Counted from the first letter of the stretch, positions 15,888 through 25,377 are shown. The stretch is 35,648 bases of DNA from Candidatus Methanomethylicaceae archaeon (GCA_025057955.1 JANXER010000012.1:1-35648), one strand, 5' to 3'. Made by a program: numbers and translations. The notes: generated by a model from the sequence alone, not told the origin.

Positions 15888-16640
15888 TCATACATACATT
15901 AATGGAAGCTCATATTCTTGAGATTTGCCCATTTTCTTCAAGTTCTCCGCAGTTTTTCTCATAAGTTCTCTAGCGCTTAATCTTATCTCCTCAGATCTAT
16001 CCATTAGAGATTTTACATCTACATTTAATGTCACGAACTTATTAAGAGCTGTAATTACCGAAGCGGCTGCCCCAGGATCGGGATAATTTGGATAGGATTC
16101 TGCAAGAAGTACAAGATTTGGAATTCTCTCTTGTAATGAATATTTAGCTATTAGAGCATATGGTCCTACTAAAAAGCCTTCCTCCATGATAAGTATTTCC
16201 ATTTTCTTTAAATTATCCCTTATGTATTCCATATTTGATGCTCCATAAACTTTAGGAATTTCGATATCAAGCCTGTTTGGAACACCAACGCCACCAAGAG
16301 ATACAAGCATTGAGGTCTTCTTTTCCTTAGACCAATTTACTATGGATTTTGCTAAAGGATGTATAGATTCTGGTGTAAGTGCTATCTCAGAAAATATTGC
16401 AAGCATATTTCTCTTTTGATATATTCTTAGGGGATAAGTTGGCGTCCCTCTATGAAATACAACTATTGGTGGAAATATTTCAGAATCTATGTAAGCTACT
16501 TCCTCCATATCTAGAGATTTTATTATATGAGATACTGCAATTACTCCAACAAGTCCAACATCTGGAAGACCACAAATTATCACTGGATTTTCCACTTTTA
16601 TATCAGTAGTTTCTATTATGGAAATCTCTTCCAAACTCAT
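15888..16640 (-). CDS. PAC2 family protein (proteasome assembly chaperone-like, COG2047)
   Basis: This 250-residue protein has the PAC2 nucleoside-phosphorylase-like fold. The signature is PVIICGLPDVGLVGVIAVSH (about 19-38), with FHRGTPTYPLRIYQKRNMLA, SLGGVGVPN and DPGAAASVITAL further on. Archaeal homologues (PbaA/PbaB type) associate with proteasome subunits, so a role in protein quality control fits. It is followed within 12 bases by hsp20. Confidence 0.82.
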   Translation of the reverse strand: MSLEEISIIETTDIKVENPVIICGLPDVGLVGVIAVSHIIKSLDMEEVAYIDSEIFPPIVVFHRGTPTYPLRIYQKRNMLAIFSEIALTPESIHPLAKSIVNWSKEKKTSMLVSLGGVGVPNRLDIEIPKVYGASNMEYIRDNLKKMEILIMEEGFLVGPYALIAKYSLQERIPNLVLLAESYPNYPDPGAAASVITALNKFVTLNVDVKSLMDRSEEIRLSARELMRKTAENLKKMGKSQEYELPLMYV

Positions 16641-16664
16641 AATCTATACTATGTTTTTACTTAT

Positions 16665-17963
16665 TTAAAGAATTTCTTCTAAAATTAATATTGGTCCTTC
16701 TTTATTAATTATCTTATATTTCTTTCCTTTCTTTAAACCAGTGTTACATTTCGCTTGCCAATGTTCTCCTCTGAATATAACGAAGCCAATTTCATTTGGT
16801 TGAGTGTCTGAGATTGAAATTGCAATTTCTCCAATTATTTTATCTATAATAGAGGGTTTTTTTCTAACTTGTATCACCTTAAATGCTATAAAACTAAATA
16901 TTATCGATAGAACTAACGCCGTAGTAATTAATGAATATGTAAATGTGGCATACCATTCACTTGAGACTGCCCATTTTTCTGGTTCCAATGGGGTTATGAA
17001 CAGTGATCCAAATGTCAGTAATATTATTCCAGATATGCCAAATAATCCAAAGCCAGGAGTTAATAATTCATAAATCAATAATATAGCCCCTGCGATCATC
17101 ATTATCAATGAGGCTATGTTTATATCAAATCCCATTCCAATTAGTGCCAATAATATAGCTATAGCTCCAAGGATTTCTCCACCGTGTCCAGGGGCGGATA
17201 ATCCATATATTAAAGCTAGCAAACCTATCAAAAACAAAAGACTTGAAATTGTAGGATCAGATATTACATTTATCAAGCTATCTCTGAATCTAAAATTATA
17301 TTCTATTATTTTTGCATTGAGTGTTTTAAGAATTATATTTCCAATTGAGGTGTTCACATTCATTCCATCAATTTTCCTAAGCAAAGATTCTATGCTTTCT
17401 GCTCTAACTTCAATAACTCCATACTTATAAGCCTCTTCATCATTAACATTTAGATTTTCAGTGATAAATCTAATAGCTATTGTTTCATTTCTCCCATGAG
17501 CTCTAGCTTGAGTTGACATAACAGATATTAGAGCATTTATTATCTTTGTATCATTAATGGGCGCACTACCTAATGGAGAGTAAGAGATTGGTTGGCATGA
17601 GCCTATTACTGTATATGGAGCCATTGCCGCAATATGACATGCCATTAATATGTATGTGCCAGCAGACCATGCTGTTGTGCCAATGGGATAAACATATCCA
17701 ACTATTGGAATTGGTGAATTATCTATTAATGTAATCATCTTGAGAGTAGCATCTAAGCTTCCACCAGGAGTTGAGAGTAAAATTATTATAGCTGAAGCTC
17801 TTTCACGTTTTGCAACCTCAATAGCATCAACAAGCGCCTCATAATGAGCAATTGATATTGTTCCACTTATTTTAAATACTAAAACTTTCTCCTCAATAGA
17901 GTAAACTTGTGAAAAAGCCAAAATTGAAAAAATAATTAATAGAAAAATTACTTCTTTCCTCAT
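16665..17963 (-). CDS. nfeD: NfeD-type membrane-bound serine protease
   Basis: This 432-residue protein starts with a signal-like hydrophobic segment (about 4-20), then a ClpP-like protease domain with STPGGSLDATLKMI. Ser100 in TTAWSAGTYILMA and Lys140 in NDTKIINALI match the Ser/Lys dyad of Pyrococcus PH1510. Several membrane helices follow (about 235-360), and a C-terminal NfeD OB-fold domain ends the protein (about 375-432). The family cleaves the C terminus of its stomatin partner. The start overlaps the SPFH gene stop (ATGA), the conserved STOPP-NfeD arrangement. Confidence 0.9.
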   Translation of the reverse strand: MRKEVIFLLIIFSILAFSQVYSIEEKVLVFKISGTISIAHYEALVDAIEVAKRERASAIIILLSTPGGSLDATLKMITLIDNSPIPIVGYVYPIGTTAWSAGTYILMACHIAAMAPYTVIGSCQPISYSPLGSAPINDTKIINALISVMSTQARAHGRNETIAIRFITENLNVNDEEAYKYGVIEVRAESIESLLRKIDGMNVNTSIGNIILKTLNAKIIEYNFRFRDSLINVISDPTISSLLFLIGLLALIYGLSAPGHGGEILGAIAILLALIGMGFDINIASLIMMIAGAILLIYELLTPGFGLFGISGIILLTFGSLFITPLEPEKWAVSSEWYATFTYSLITTALVLSIIFSFIAFKVIQVRKKPSIIDKIIGEIAISISDTQPNEIGFVIFRGEHWQAKCNTGLKKGKKYKIINKEGPILILEEIL

Positions 17964-18763
17964 TTCCCTGACCTATCCAATGCCTTGGCTATACCTGCAA
18001 ATTCTGCAACTCCCATAGAGCCTGAGCTTGTGACTAATATCAAGTTCTTCTCCCTTGCAACCTCAGATATCATTTGAAACTCTCTTAAACGAAGTGCTAT
18101 TGGATTCATTTCATAAAGTTTTGCAGCCTCGCTCATTCTTTTAGCTGCTTCATATTCACCCTCTGCAATTATTACTCTTGATCTTCTTTCCCTTTCAGCC
18201 TCTGCTTGTTTTGCCATAGCTCTTTGTAATGATTCTGGTAGAACTACGTCCTTTATAACAACAGCTGTTACTTTTATTCCCCAAGGATCTGTAGGAATAT
18301 CCAAGGCCATTTGAAGCTTTTGATTTAACTCCTCTCTTTTAACAAGAAGATCATCAAGAGTAGCTTGACCAATAATATCCCTAAGTGTTGTTTGTGCTAG
18401 TAGGTTTGTTGATAGTACATAATTCTCAACATTAACAATAGCTTTCACTGGATCATAAACTCTATAATATACTACAGCATCAACTTGAACAGTGACGTTA
18501 TCCTTTGTTATTATTGTTTGTCTAGGAACGTCGAATGTCAATACTCTTAAATCAACTCTTCTGAAGGTATCCACAAATGGAATTATAAAGAATAAACCTG
18601 GTCCCTTTGCACCTAAAAGTCTTCCCAATCTAAATATGACCGCTCTTTCGTATTCTTTAACAATTTTTATAGCAGATGCTAAAAACCAAAGCACAATTAT
18701 TAGAGCTATGATGTAGACTAGGAAATTTGTTATAAATGGAATTATCTGCTGAGTTATTATCAA
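17960..18763 (-). CDS. SPFH/stomatin-like protein (STOPP partner of NfeD)
   Basis: This 267-residue protein has one N-terminal membrane helix (about 8-30) followed by an SPFH domain: KEYERAVIFRLGRLLGAKGPG, FVDTFRRVDLRVLTFDVPRQ, TKDNVTVQVDAVVYYRVYDP. A coiled-coil rich in Ala, Glu and Arg (AKQAEAERERRSRVIIAEGE) comes next. It oligomerises in the membrane and scaffolds the NfeD protease. It starts at TTG 18763 behind AAGGGG. A hydrophobic C-terminal segment (ILVTSSGSMGVAEFAGIAKA) resembles the NfeD cleavage site of archaeal stomatins. Confidence 0.9.
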   Translation of the reverse strand: MIITQQIIPFITNFLVYIIALIIVLWFLASAIKIVKEYERAVIFRLGRLLGAKGPGLFFIIPFVDTFRRVDLRVLTFDVPRQTIITKDNVTVQVDAVVYYRVYDPVKAIVNVENYVLSTNLLAQTTLRDIIGQATLDDLLVKREELNQKLQMALDIPTDPWGIKVTAVVIKDVVLPESLQRAMAKQAEAERERRSRVIIAEGEYEAAKRMSEAAKLYEMNPIALRLREFQMISEVAREKNLILVTSSGSMGVAEFAGIAKALDRSGK

Positions 18764-18805
18764 ATTTAACCCCTTAAAAACTATTATAAAACAAGAATAT
18801 ATTCT

Positions 18806-18919
18806 CTACTCTTGAGGCTCCCATAATTCAAGTGGGCTTTCCCATAGTTTATCAATTCTATTACGCAATTTTCTTCTTACTATAATTCTTCTTTTCAATA
18901 ATAACAATTTTATCTCCAT
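18806..18919 (-). CDS. possible 37-aa basic peptide
   Basis: A short frame encodes a very basic first half (MEIKLLLLKRRIIVRRKLRN) and an acidic, Trp-containing end (LWESPLELWEPQE). A TATATA element lies about 24 bases upstream of the ATG, the spacing expected for leaderless transcription. It precedes the SPFH gene by 42 bases in the same direction. Chance is possible at this length; I recognise no family. Confidence 0.3.
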   Translation of the reverse strand: MEIKLLLLKRRIIVRRKLRNRIDKLWESPLELWEPQE

Positions 18920-18981
18920 AAATATAGTAGTTGTCGAAGTATATAATGATTTTTCTCGACTTATACCTTAATAAAGTTCGT

Positions 18982-20013
18982 CTATTGTCTAATTATTTTA
19001 TGAATTGCCTCTGCCATGATTTCATACGTTCTATCCAGCTTACCAAATATTTTTGCTCCAGCATTATAGACATCAAACTCCATTAAATCCATACCTACAA
19101 TTTTTGATTTGGATTTTTTTATATAAGATATAAGAGAATATAACTCATTATGTGATATACCTAAGTAATCTAAAAAGCGAGCTCCTCTAATAGAGGTATT
19201 TGCACAAACATCTACATCAATAGAAATATAGGTATATGGAAGTGAATTATTTAAAATAATCTTACATGATTCTTCCCAACGCTTTTCTAAATCCTCCTTT
19301 CTTATAATATGAACTTTTGATTCCTCAATACTTCTATAAAATTCTACAAATCTTTTCACTCTCTCATCATCAATTTCTTCAGCTGTTCTTGAGGGATAAT
19401 CATTCACACCTATTATGAAGATGTTTTCTGGTGGTAGCTCCTTTGCAATATAATTCAAAAAGGAATCAGCATTATAGCTATCTGATCTATTGTATATGTA
19501 AGGATCAAAGGGTGAAAATTTTGTATATGGATTGTTTTCTAAATCATATTGTATTAGACCACATCTTATCGTTGGTAATATGAAATCAGTATGACTATCA
19601 AATACTATCAATCTAACATTTTCATAACCATATTCCTTACATATTGCTCTTATCACCCCACCCGAAAGTGAATGATCTACACCTATTAGAATTGGAACAT
19701 CTGGAATTATATTGGAGTATACATTATTCATGAGTTGATCAGCATATTCCTTACAACCATTAGAGTCTATGAAGGTTACTATATTTTCCACTGTAACCAT
19801 AAAGATTATTTCTAATGGTGGTGTAGGAGTGAGCCATGGTTCAATCTCATTTTTAATTAATTCAAAAGGATTTTCAAATTGATTTAAAATTCCAACAGCA
19901 GGATCTCTAAATGGCACATTTCGATAATTCTCTTTACAAGCCTCTATTTTTCTATTTATATAGGCAATTCTTTCATCCGGATCTAATAAACCATTAAGAA
20001 ATTTAAAATTCAT
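18982..20013 (-). CDS. ureohydrolase (arginase/agmatinase/formiminoglutamase superfamily)
   Basis: This 343-residue protein carries all six manganese ligands of the ureohydrolase fold: His114 in LIGVDHSLSGG, Asp139, His141 and Asp143 in VFDSHTDF, and Asp266 and Asp268 in YISIDVDVC. The usual GGDHS, DAHxD and SFDxDxxDP motifs are altered (GVDHS, DSHTD, IDVDVCANTS), so it is a divergent branch. An N-terminal extension of about 100 residues contains its own WLTPTPPLEIIFMVTVEN segment. The enzyme class hydrolyses guanidino compounds to urea or similar; the substrate is unknown. It follows the GlcF/HdrD-like gene by 16 bases, across a T7 tract. Confidence 0.8.
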   Translation of the reverse strand: MNFKFLNGLLDPDERIAYINRKIEACKENYRNVPFRDPAVGILNQFENPFELIKNEIEPWLTPTPPLEIIFMVTVENIVTFIDSNGCKEYADQLMNNVYSNIIPDVPILIGVDHSLSGGVIRAICKEYGYENVRLIVFDSHTDFILPTIRCGLIQYDLENNPYTKFSPFDPYIYNRSDSYNADSFLNYIAKELPPENIFIIGVNDYPSRTAEEIDDERVKRFVEFYRSIEESKVHIIRKEDLEKRWEESCKIILNNSLPYTYISIDVDVCANTSIRGARFLDYLGISHNELYSLISYIKKSKSKIVGMDLMEFDVYNAGAKIFGKLDRTYEIMAEAIHKIIRQ

Positions 20014-20029
20014 AAAAAAAGAGATTAAA

Positions 20030-21271
20030 TTATTTTCTTTTTACTATTGGCTCAAGTATTTCGACTATATCGAGCATTTGCATCTTTGATTTCAATGCAT
20101 CGATGGCATCATTAAGATTTCTCCAACAGAATGGACACACACATGTAATTATAGAGGCGCCAGTGGTTTCAGCCTCTTTCACACGCTTCATTGAGGTCTC
20201 AACAGAATAGTCTGGAAAGCCACCTCTTACACCACCGCCTGCACCACAGCAGAATGAGAATTTTCTATTTCTATACATCTCAACAAGCTTCAGACCAGGA
20301 ATAGCCTTCAATACATTACGTGGAGATTCATAAACTTCAGCATGTCTTCCTAAGTGGCATGGATCATGATATGTAACTATATTATTGAAGGTTCCTTCAA
20401 ATTCAATTTCTCCCTTATTTATCATATCTTCCACTAGTTGAATTGTATGAATTACCTTAACGCCTTCCATTTTTCCAAATTTATCAGCATATCCTTCTGG
20501 TGGATCCTTTACATAATCTATTGATAGTGTTCTATAGCAACCAGCACATGTGGTTATGAAACCACTTGCACCATATTTCTCCGGTAATTCTCTATTGTGT
20601 TCTATGAACTCCTTTGCAATATTGTACTGTCCAGTTCTCAATAGTGGAGATGCACAACACCATTCATCTGGAGTTACTGTGAAGTCGATCTTCAATTTCT
20701 GAAGTAGCTTGAATGTAGCTAAAGCTATATTCTTTTGTCTATAAGATGCTGTACATCCTGCAAAGTATATGTACTCCGCCTTCTTTGGAAGAGAGTCTCT
20801 AACACTAGCAGGCAACCAATTGAGTCTATCCTCATGCTTCTCCATGTATGGATTCTTATTAACGCCTATTGTAGAGCTCCACTTTTTAACACCTTCAGGT
20901 ATACCCATATTAAACTTCCAAGCCTCTCCCTTGAGAGCTTCGAATATCCTCAGAAGATAGTCCTTTATATCAGTCTCACACATCTCCACGCATGCACCAC
21001 AACCTATGCATGTGTAAATTACATGGGTGGTTTTTTCGGACCATTGTATCATGCCACTCAATAAACCTTTGGCCAAAGCCGCTTTACCCTTTGATCCTCT
21101 ATATGCCTCAAATTGATACTTATCTCCTTGTGGGCATATCATTGCAGCAAAATTTTCAGTTGAACCATACTCATAGCCATATTTGCAGTTTCCACATTGC
21201 GTGCACATAGATATTCGATCATAGAGTTGAGCTAACTCTTTTAGATCTGTATTCTTCAAAACAAGAGCCAT
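20030..21271 (-). CDS. HdrD/GlcF-like iron-sulfur protein with two CCG domains
   Basis: This 413-residue protein binds two [4Fe-4S] clusters near the N terminus (Cys23/26/29/46 and Cys88/91/94/98). It then has two complete CCG cysteine-rich motifs: Cys173, Cys205-206, Cys242, Cys245, and Cys305, Cys341-342, Cys377, Cys382. Two full CCG motifs are the mark of HdrD, the subunit that splits the CoM-S-S-CoB heterodisulfide, and also of GlcF-type partners of flavin oxidases. It has no membrane helix. The flavoprotein gene ends 12 bases upstream. With an MCR operon nearby, a heterodisulfide reductase role is attractive; glycolate or lactate oxidation is the alternative. Confidence 0.85.
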   Translation of the reverse strand: MALVLKNTDLKELAQLYDRISMCTQCGNCKYGYEYGSTENFAAMICPQGDKYQFEAYRGSKGKAALAKGLLSGMIQWSEKTTHVIYTCIGCGACVEMCETDIKDYLLRIFEALKGEAWKFNMGIPEGVKKWSSTIGVNKNPYMEKHEDRLNWLPASVRDSLPKKAEYIYFAGCTASYRQKNIALATFKLLQKLKIDFTVTPDEWCCASPLLRTGQYNIAKEFIEHNRELPEKYGASGFITTCAGCYRTLSIDYVKDPPEGYADKFGKMEGVKVIHTIQLVEDMINKGEIEFEGTFNNIVTYHDPCHLGRHAEVYESPRNVLKAIPGLKLVEMYRNRKFSFCCGAGGGVRGGFPDYSVETSMKRVKEAETTGASIITCVCPFCWRNLNDAIDALKSKMQMLDIVEILEPIVKRK

Positions 21272-21282
21272 TATAATCCCTC

Positions 21283-22743
21283 CTATCTAATACCAAGCTT
21301 ACCTGGATTCATAATATTATTCGGATCAAGCATATCCTTTATTTTAGTCATTAGGTATACATAGCCAGCATCTGCTGCTGCATTCAACTCATTCATATAT
21401 TCCACAGGCGGTTTATAAGGAAGCATTCCTAATGGAATACCTGCTCTTATGCATTCTACCATAGCATCCCTTGCAGCTTTAACAGATTCAGGGTTTCTTT
21501 TATCAAATGGAGTCATTAATCTAAGCATTCCATAATGAGCCCCTTGGAAATCTGTAAATCTAACAGCTGGTGATAGATTATGTCTTATGTATATTTCCTT
21601 CCATTTTTCATAAAGTATGGGCCAGCTCTTACATGGTGCGAATGTTCCTGGCCAAGCAAGACCACCACCGCATGATTTTGAATAGTTCTTAGTTGAACCT
21701 ATGATTCTACTTGGTAGTTCAGTTCTACCCCTCTTTGCCTCTGGTGGATATTCAAAATCTATAAGCTTTGTTCCCCTTGCTTTTTCCTCCGCAACTACTT
21801 TCTTCCACATCTTTCTCTTGTATTCTAGCTCCTCCTCACTCCATCCACTTATTACAGTATAACTAAACCACTCAGGAGTATCCTTTGGCTTCTCTTGATA
21901 TGGATATGGTATTGGTATTTGAGCTAACCACCAGCTTACTGCAGTAACTTCATCACAAAGGGAATAGTGGCGCCAGTGAACCATATATCTTGTCATATCA
22001 TATGCTGTTTCAGCAGCAATTGTCAATACATCTTTATATGGTCTAATTGGAAATATCCAAATTCCAAGCTTTGTAACTATACCAGTAGTGCCCATCCATC
22101 CTAGGAATAATCCATCCATCCTTGGTAATGGAAGGAATGAATGCCAAGAGTCTGAGAATGCACAAGATCCTAGCTTTACAACCTCAGCTGTAGGTAATAC
22201 AACTTCCATACTTGATATTAATTGGCTATTTATACCTAATCTACCATTCAAATGTCCAATACCATGATTTATTGCCATAGCTAATACTGATGCTGATGCT
22301 GGATGTACCCCCCAGCCAAATTCAAAACCCTTTGAAAATTCATAACCTTCCCATTGTGGATTTGTTGCTTTTAGAGCAGCAGATAATTGAGCATGGCTTA
22401 CTCCTGGTTCTATTATAGCATAACATGTCTCTGGATCAATTTTTATAATTTTGTCCATTCTCTTCAAATCCATTACTATGCCGCCCTCTTCAGGAACACA
22501 TAGACCTCCAATGTTTGTAGCATTCACATAAGGTATAACGGGTATTCTCATGTGATTAGCAAGGCGAAGTACACGTTGAATTTCTGTGACGGTTTTTGGC
22601 ATTACGACATAATCTGGCAATCTTGGATCTGCCCATGTTAAATCCCAAGAATATGGTAGAAGTACTGCCTCTTCATTGCTCACATAGTCTGGACCAACTA
22701 TCTGTTCAAGCTTTGCAAGAACTTCTCTATTTCCTCTTGCCAT
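21283..22743 (-). CDS. GlcD-like FAD-dependent oxidoreductase
   Basis: This flavoprotein of about 486 residues has the FAD_binding_4 (PCMH) domain at the N terminus (PDYVVMPKTVTEIQRVLRLA, PYVNATNIGGLCVPEEGGIV, GRLGINSQLISSMEVVLP) and a C-terminal FAD-oxidase domain ending DMLDPNNIMNPGKLGIR. The ATG at 22743 lies behind GGAGG; the in-frame TTG at 22758 is inside that ribosome site. Relatives oxidise 2-hydroxyacids and hand electrons to a CCG iron-sulfur partner, here the next gene. In archaea with MCR, GlcD-HdrD pairs have been proposed to feed heterodisulfide reduction. The electron donor is unknown. Confidence 0.87.
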   Translation of the reverse strand: MARGNREVLAKLEQIVGPDYVSNEEAVLLPYSWDLTWADPRLPDYVVMPKTVTEIQRVLRLANHMRIPVIPYVNATNIGGLCVPEEGGIVMDLKRMDKIIKIDPETCYAIIEPGVSHAQLSAALKATNPQWEGYEFSKGFEFGWGVHPASASVLAMAINHGIGHLNGRLGINSQLISSMEVVLPTAEVVKLGSCAFSDSWHSFLPLPRMDGLFLGWMGTTGIVTKLGIWIFPIRPYKDVLTIAAETAYDMTRYMVHWRHYSLCDEVTAVSWWLAQIPIPYPYQEKPKDTPEWFSYTVISGWSEEELEYKRKMWKKVVAEEKARGTKLIDFEYPPEAKRGRTELPSRIIGSTKNYSKSCGGGLAWPGTFAPCKSWPILYEKWKEIYIRHNLSPAVRFTDFQGAHYGMLRLMTPFDKRNPESVKAARDAMVECIRAGIPLGMLPYKPPVEYMNELNAAADAGYVYLMTKIKDMLDPNNIMNPGKLGIR

Positions 22744-22810
22744 TTTTTTAACCTCCAATTCTTTTTCTTATTAATTCAAGACTTAAAGATATATAAATTT
22801 CGGAATAGAA

Positions 22811-22820
22811 AGTATAACCT
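22811..22820 (+). promoter_or_regulatory. TATA box of pycB
   Basis: AGTATAACCT lies about 25 bases before the ATG at 22843, consistent with a leaderless transcript. Confidence 0.4.
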
Positions 22821-22842
22821 CATTAGACTTATGTAAAGCAAT

Positions 22843-24294
22843 ATGTTTAAAAATGAATTCATACCATTTACTTTACAATGGTGGAATACATTGCTAAAGG
22901 TCATAGATACTACTATAAGAGATGGTCAACAATCCTTGTTTGCTACTAGAGTAAAGATAGAGGATATAATTCCAATATTGGATAAAATGGATGAGATTGG
23001 ATTTTATGGTTTAGAGGCATGGGGAGGGGCAACCTTTGATGTTGCAATAAGATATTTAAATGAAGATCCTTGGGAGAGATTGAGAAAAATTAAAAGAAGT
23101 TTGAAAAAAACAAAGGTAGTAATGTTATTAAGGGGAAAGAACCTCGTAGGATATAAGCACTATTCTGATGAAGTTATAGAAACTTTCGTAAAGAAATCTT
23201 ATGAAAATGGTGTTGATGTTTTTAGAATTTTTGATGCACTTAATGATATAAATAATTTAAGAAAAGCAATAGAGGTTGCTAAAGAGGTTGGAGCAGAGGT
23301 TCATGGTGATGTTGTATATACACGCAGTCCAATTCATTCAGTTGATTACTTCATTGATATAGCTAAAAAAATAGCTGAATTAGACGTGGATGCCATAAGA
23401 ATAAAGGATATGGCTGGATTACTATCTCCAAGAGTAACATTTGATTTAGTAAAAGGAATTAAAAAGGAAACAGGACTTCCAGTTGGGCTTCATTCCCACT
23501 ATTCATGTGGATTAGCAGCTCTATCATATATGAAAGGAATAGAGGCAGGAGCTGATTTCATAGATACTGCACTACATCCCTTCGCCTTTGGTACTTCTCA
23601 ACCATCGATAGAAGTACTATATGATGCTCTAAGAAATACTGGACTATTGGCTCACCTCAATATTGAGTTAATATATGAATGTGCTGAATACTTTGAAAGA
23701 CTAAGGGATAAATATAAAGGATATAGCTCTCCTTACACTGAGAGAATAGATCCAAGAGCTTTGAGGCATCAAATACCCGGTGGCATGATGTCGAATCTAG
23801 TAGCTCAATTAAGGGAATTCAATGCATTATCTAAATTAAATGAAGTTTTGAATGAAGTTCCAATTGTGAGAAAGGATTTAGGATATCCCCCACTAGTGAC
23901 TCCAATGAGTCAAATTGTTGGAACTCAAGCTGTAATGAATGTAATTACAGGAAAAAGATATGGTGTAATAATAAAGGAAGTTGAAGACTATATAAGAGGG
24001 CTCTATGGAAAGCCACCTGGTGAAATAAATAAAGAACTAATGGAAAGAGTAAAACCTTCAAATCCTGGGAAAGAATTAACATTCAAGGATATACCTGAAG
24101 ATGTTAAAGCTCTGTTTAAGAAGGAGGAGGATGCTCTTACTTATTTACTATTTCCTCAAATAGCAGTTCAATTTCTAAAAGGTGAAGTAAAAGGCATTAC
24201 ATCAGAAAAGAAGGAGGAATCGAGAAAGGAAATTAAATGGTTCAAGGTTAAAATTGGAAATGAAGAGATAGAGGTTAAAATTGAGACTCAGTGA
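22843..24294 (+). CDS. pycB: pyruvate carboxylase subunit B / oxaloacetate decarboxylase alpha, carboxyltransferase
   Basis: This 483-residue protein has an HMGL-like TIM barrel with VIDTTIRDGQQSLFATRV and GFYGLEAWGGATFDVAIRYL, the lysine that becomes carboxylated in AIRIKDMAGLLSP, and the metal motif LHSHYSCGLAA. The conserved PYC/OADA region with DPRALRHQIPGGMMSNL follows. It transfers CO2 between biotin and pyruvate/oxaloacetate. The protein stops where a biotinyl domain would start (KVKIGNEEIEVKIETQ), and no biotin carboxylase or biotin carrier gene is in the window, so partners must be encoded elsewhere. The upstream in-frame residues are accepted because a TATA box fits the ATG. Confidence 0.9.
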   Translation: MFKNEFIPFTLQWWNTLLKVIDTTIRDGQQSLFATRVKIEDIIPILDKMDEIGFYGLEAWGGATFDVAIRYLNEDPWERLRKIKRSLKKTKVVMLLRGKNLVGYKHYSDEVIETFVKKSYENGVDVFRIFDALNDINNLRKAIEVAKEVGAEVHGDVVYTRSPIHSVDYFIDIAKKIAELDVDAIRIKDMAGLLSPRVTFDLVKGIKKETGLPVGLHSHYSCGLAALSYMKGIEAGADFIDTALHPFAFGTSQPSIEVLYDALRNTGLLAHLNIELIYECAEYFERLRDKYKGYSSPYTERIDPRALRHQIPGGMMSNLVAQLREFNALSKLNEVLNEVPIVRKDLGYPPLVTPMSQIVGTQAVMNVITGKRYGVIIKEVEDYIRGLYGKPPGEINKELMERVKPSNPGKELTFKDIPEDVKALFKKEEDALTYLLFPQIAVQFLKGEVKGITSEKKEESRKEIKWFKVKIGNEEIEVKIETQ

Positions 24295-24336
24295 ATTTAA
24301 ATAAAAGGAATAATACTTATTTTGAAGGGATGGAAT

Positions 24337-25377
24337 ATGGAACTTCTTAAGAAGATAAGTGAAGCTCCTGGAATTTCAGGGTTTGAATATGGAATTGCTG
24401 AAATTGTAAAGAAGGAATTGAAGGAATATGTAGATAAAATAGAGGAGGATAAGTTAGGCAATCTCTATGCTTATAAAGGAAATGGTCAAAAGACAATAAT
24501 GATCACAGCACATATGGATGAAATAGGACTTATGGTGAAACATATAGATGATAGAGGATTCATAAGATTTGCAAAAATTGGAGGAGTGCCTGATCATGTA
24601 TTATTAGGTCAAAGGGTACAAGTACATGGTAAATATAAGAGAATAAATGGAGTTATAGGCTGTAAAGCAATACATGTAATGAAAGAAGAGGAGAGAAAAC
24701 AATTAGTAACATATGATAAAATGTTCATAGATACGGGTTCAACAAAGGAACAATTAGAGAAATATGGGGTGAAGGTTGGCAGCCCAATAACTATAGAGAG
24801 AAATTTAATTGAATTGGAAAATGGACTTATAGTTGGTAGAGCTATGGATGATAGAGCGGGATGCTATATTCTAATAGAGGCATTGAAAAGAGCTAAGCCA
24901 TTGCATAAAATGGTAGCAGTTTTCACAGTTCAAGAGGAAGTCGGCCTTAGAGGAGCAACTGTAAGCGCTTATGCTGTTAAGCCAGATATAGGAATTGCCA
25001 TTGATACTACCATTGCAGGAGATCATCCAGAAATTGGAGAAAGTGAAGCTCCAGCTAAATTAGGCCAAGGACCGGTGATAGTAGCTGCAGATGGTAGAAG
25101 AGAATCACTAGGAGGAGGACTTTTAGCTAATCCTATGGTAATGAATTGGATTATTGAATTAGCGGAAAGGCTTCAAATTAAATATCAGCTTGAAGTTTTA
25201 GAGGGGGGTACAACTGATGCCGCTGCCATACAATTGTCAAGGGAAGGAGTTCCATCTAGTTGTATCTCAATTCCAGCAAGATATGTACATACATTCAGTG
25301 AAGTAATCTCAAAAAGTGATATTGAAAATGCAATCAAGCTATTAATAGGAATAATGGAAAATCCAGCACCATTTTAG
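24337..25377 (+). CDS. M42 family aminopeptidase
   Basis: This protein of about 346 residues is a dinuclear zinc/cobalt peptidase of the M42 (TET/FrvX) family. Metal and catalytic residues are seen as His and Asp in ITAHMDEIGLMV, Asp in RAMDDRAGCY, the Glu pair in FTVQEEVGLRGATV, Asp in IAIDTTIAGDHPE and His in ARYVHTFSEV. The ATG at 24337 is preferred over TTG 24322 because AAGGGATGG sits between them. M42 enzymes form tetrahedral dodecamers in the cytosol that degrade short peptides. This could pair with CstA-type peptide uptake, although no direct link is visible. Confidence 0.9.
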   Translation: MELLKKISEAPGISGFEYGIAEIVKKELKEYVDKIEEDKLGNLYAYKGNGQKTIMITAHMDEIGLMVKHIDDRGFIRFAKIGGVPDHVLLGQRVQVHGKYKRINGVIGCKAIHVMKEEERKQLVTYDKMFIDTGSTKEQLEKYGVKVGSPITIERNLIELENGLIVGRAMDDRAGCYILIEALKRAKPLHKMVAVFTVQEEVGLRGATVSAYAVKPDIGIAIDTTIAGDHPEIGESEAPAKLGQGPVIVAADGRRESLGGGLLANPMVMNWIIELAERLQIKYQLEVLEGGTTDAAAIQLSREGVPSSCISIPARYVHTFSEVISKSDIENAIKLLIGIMENPAPF

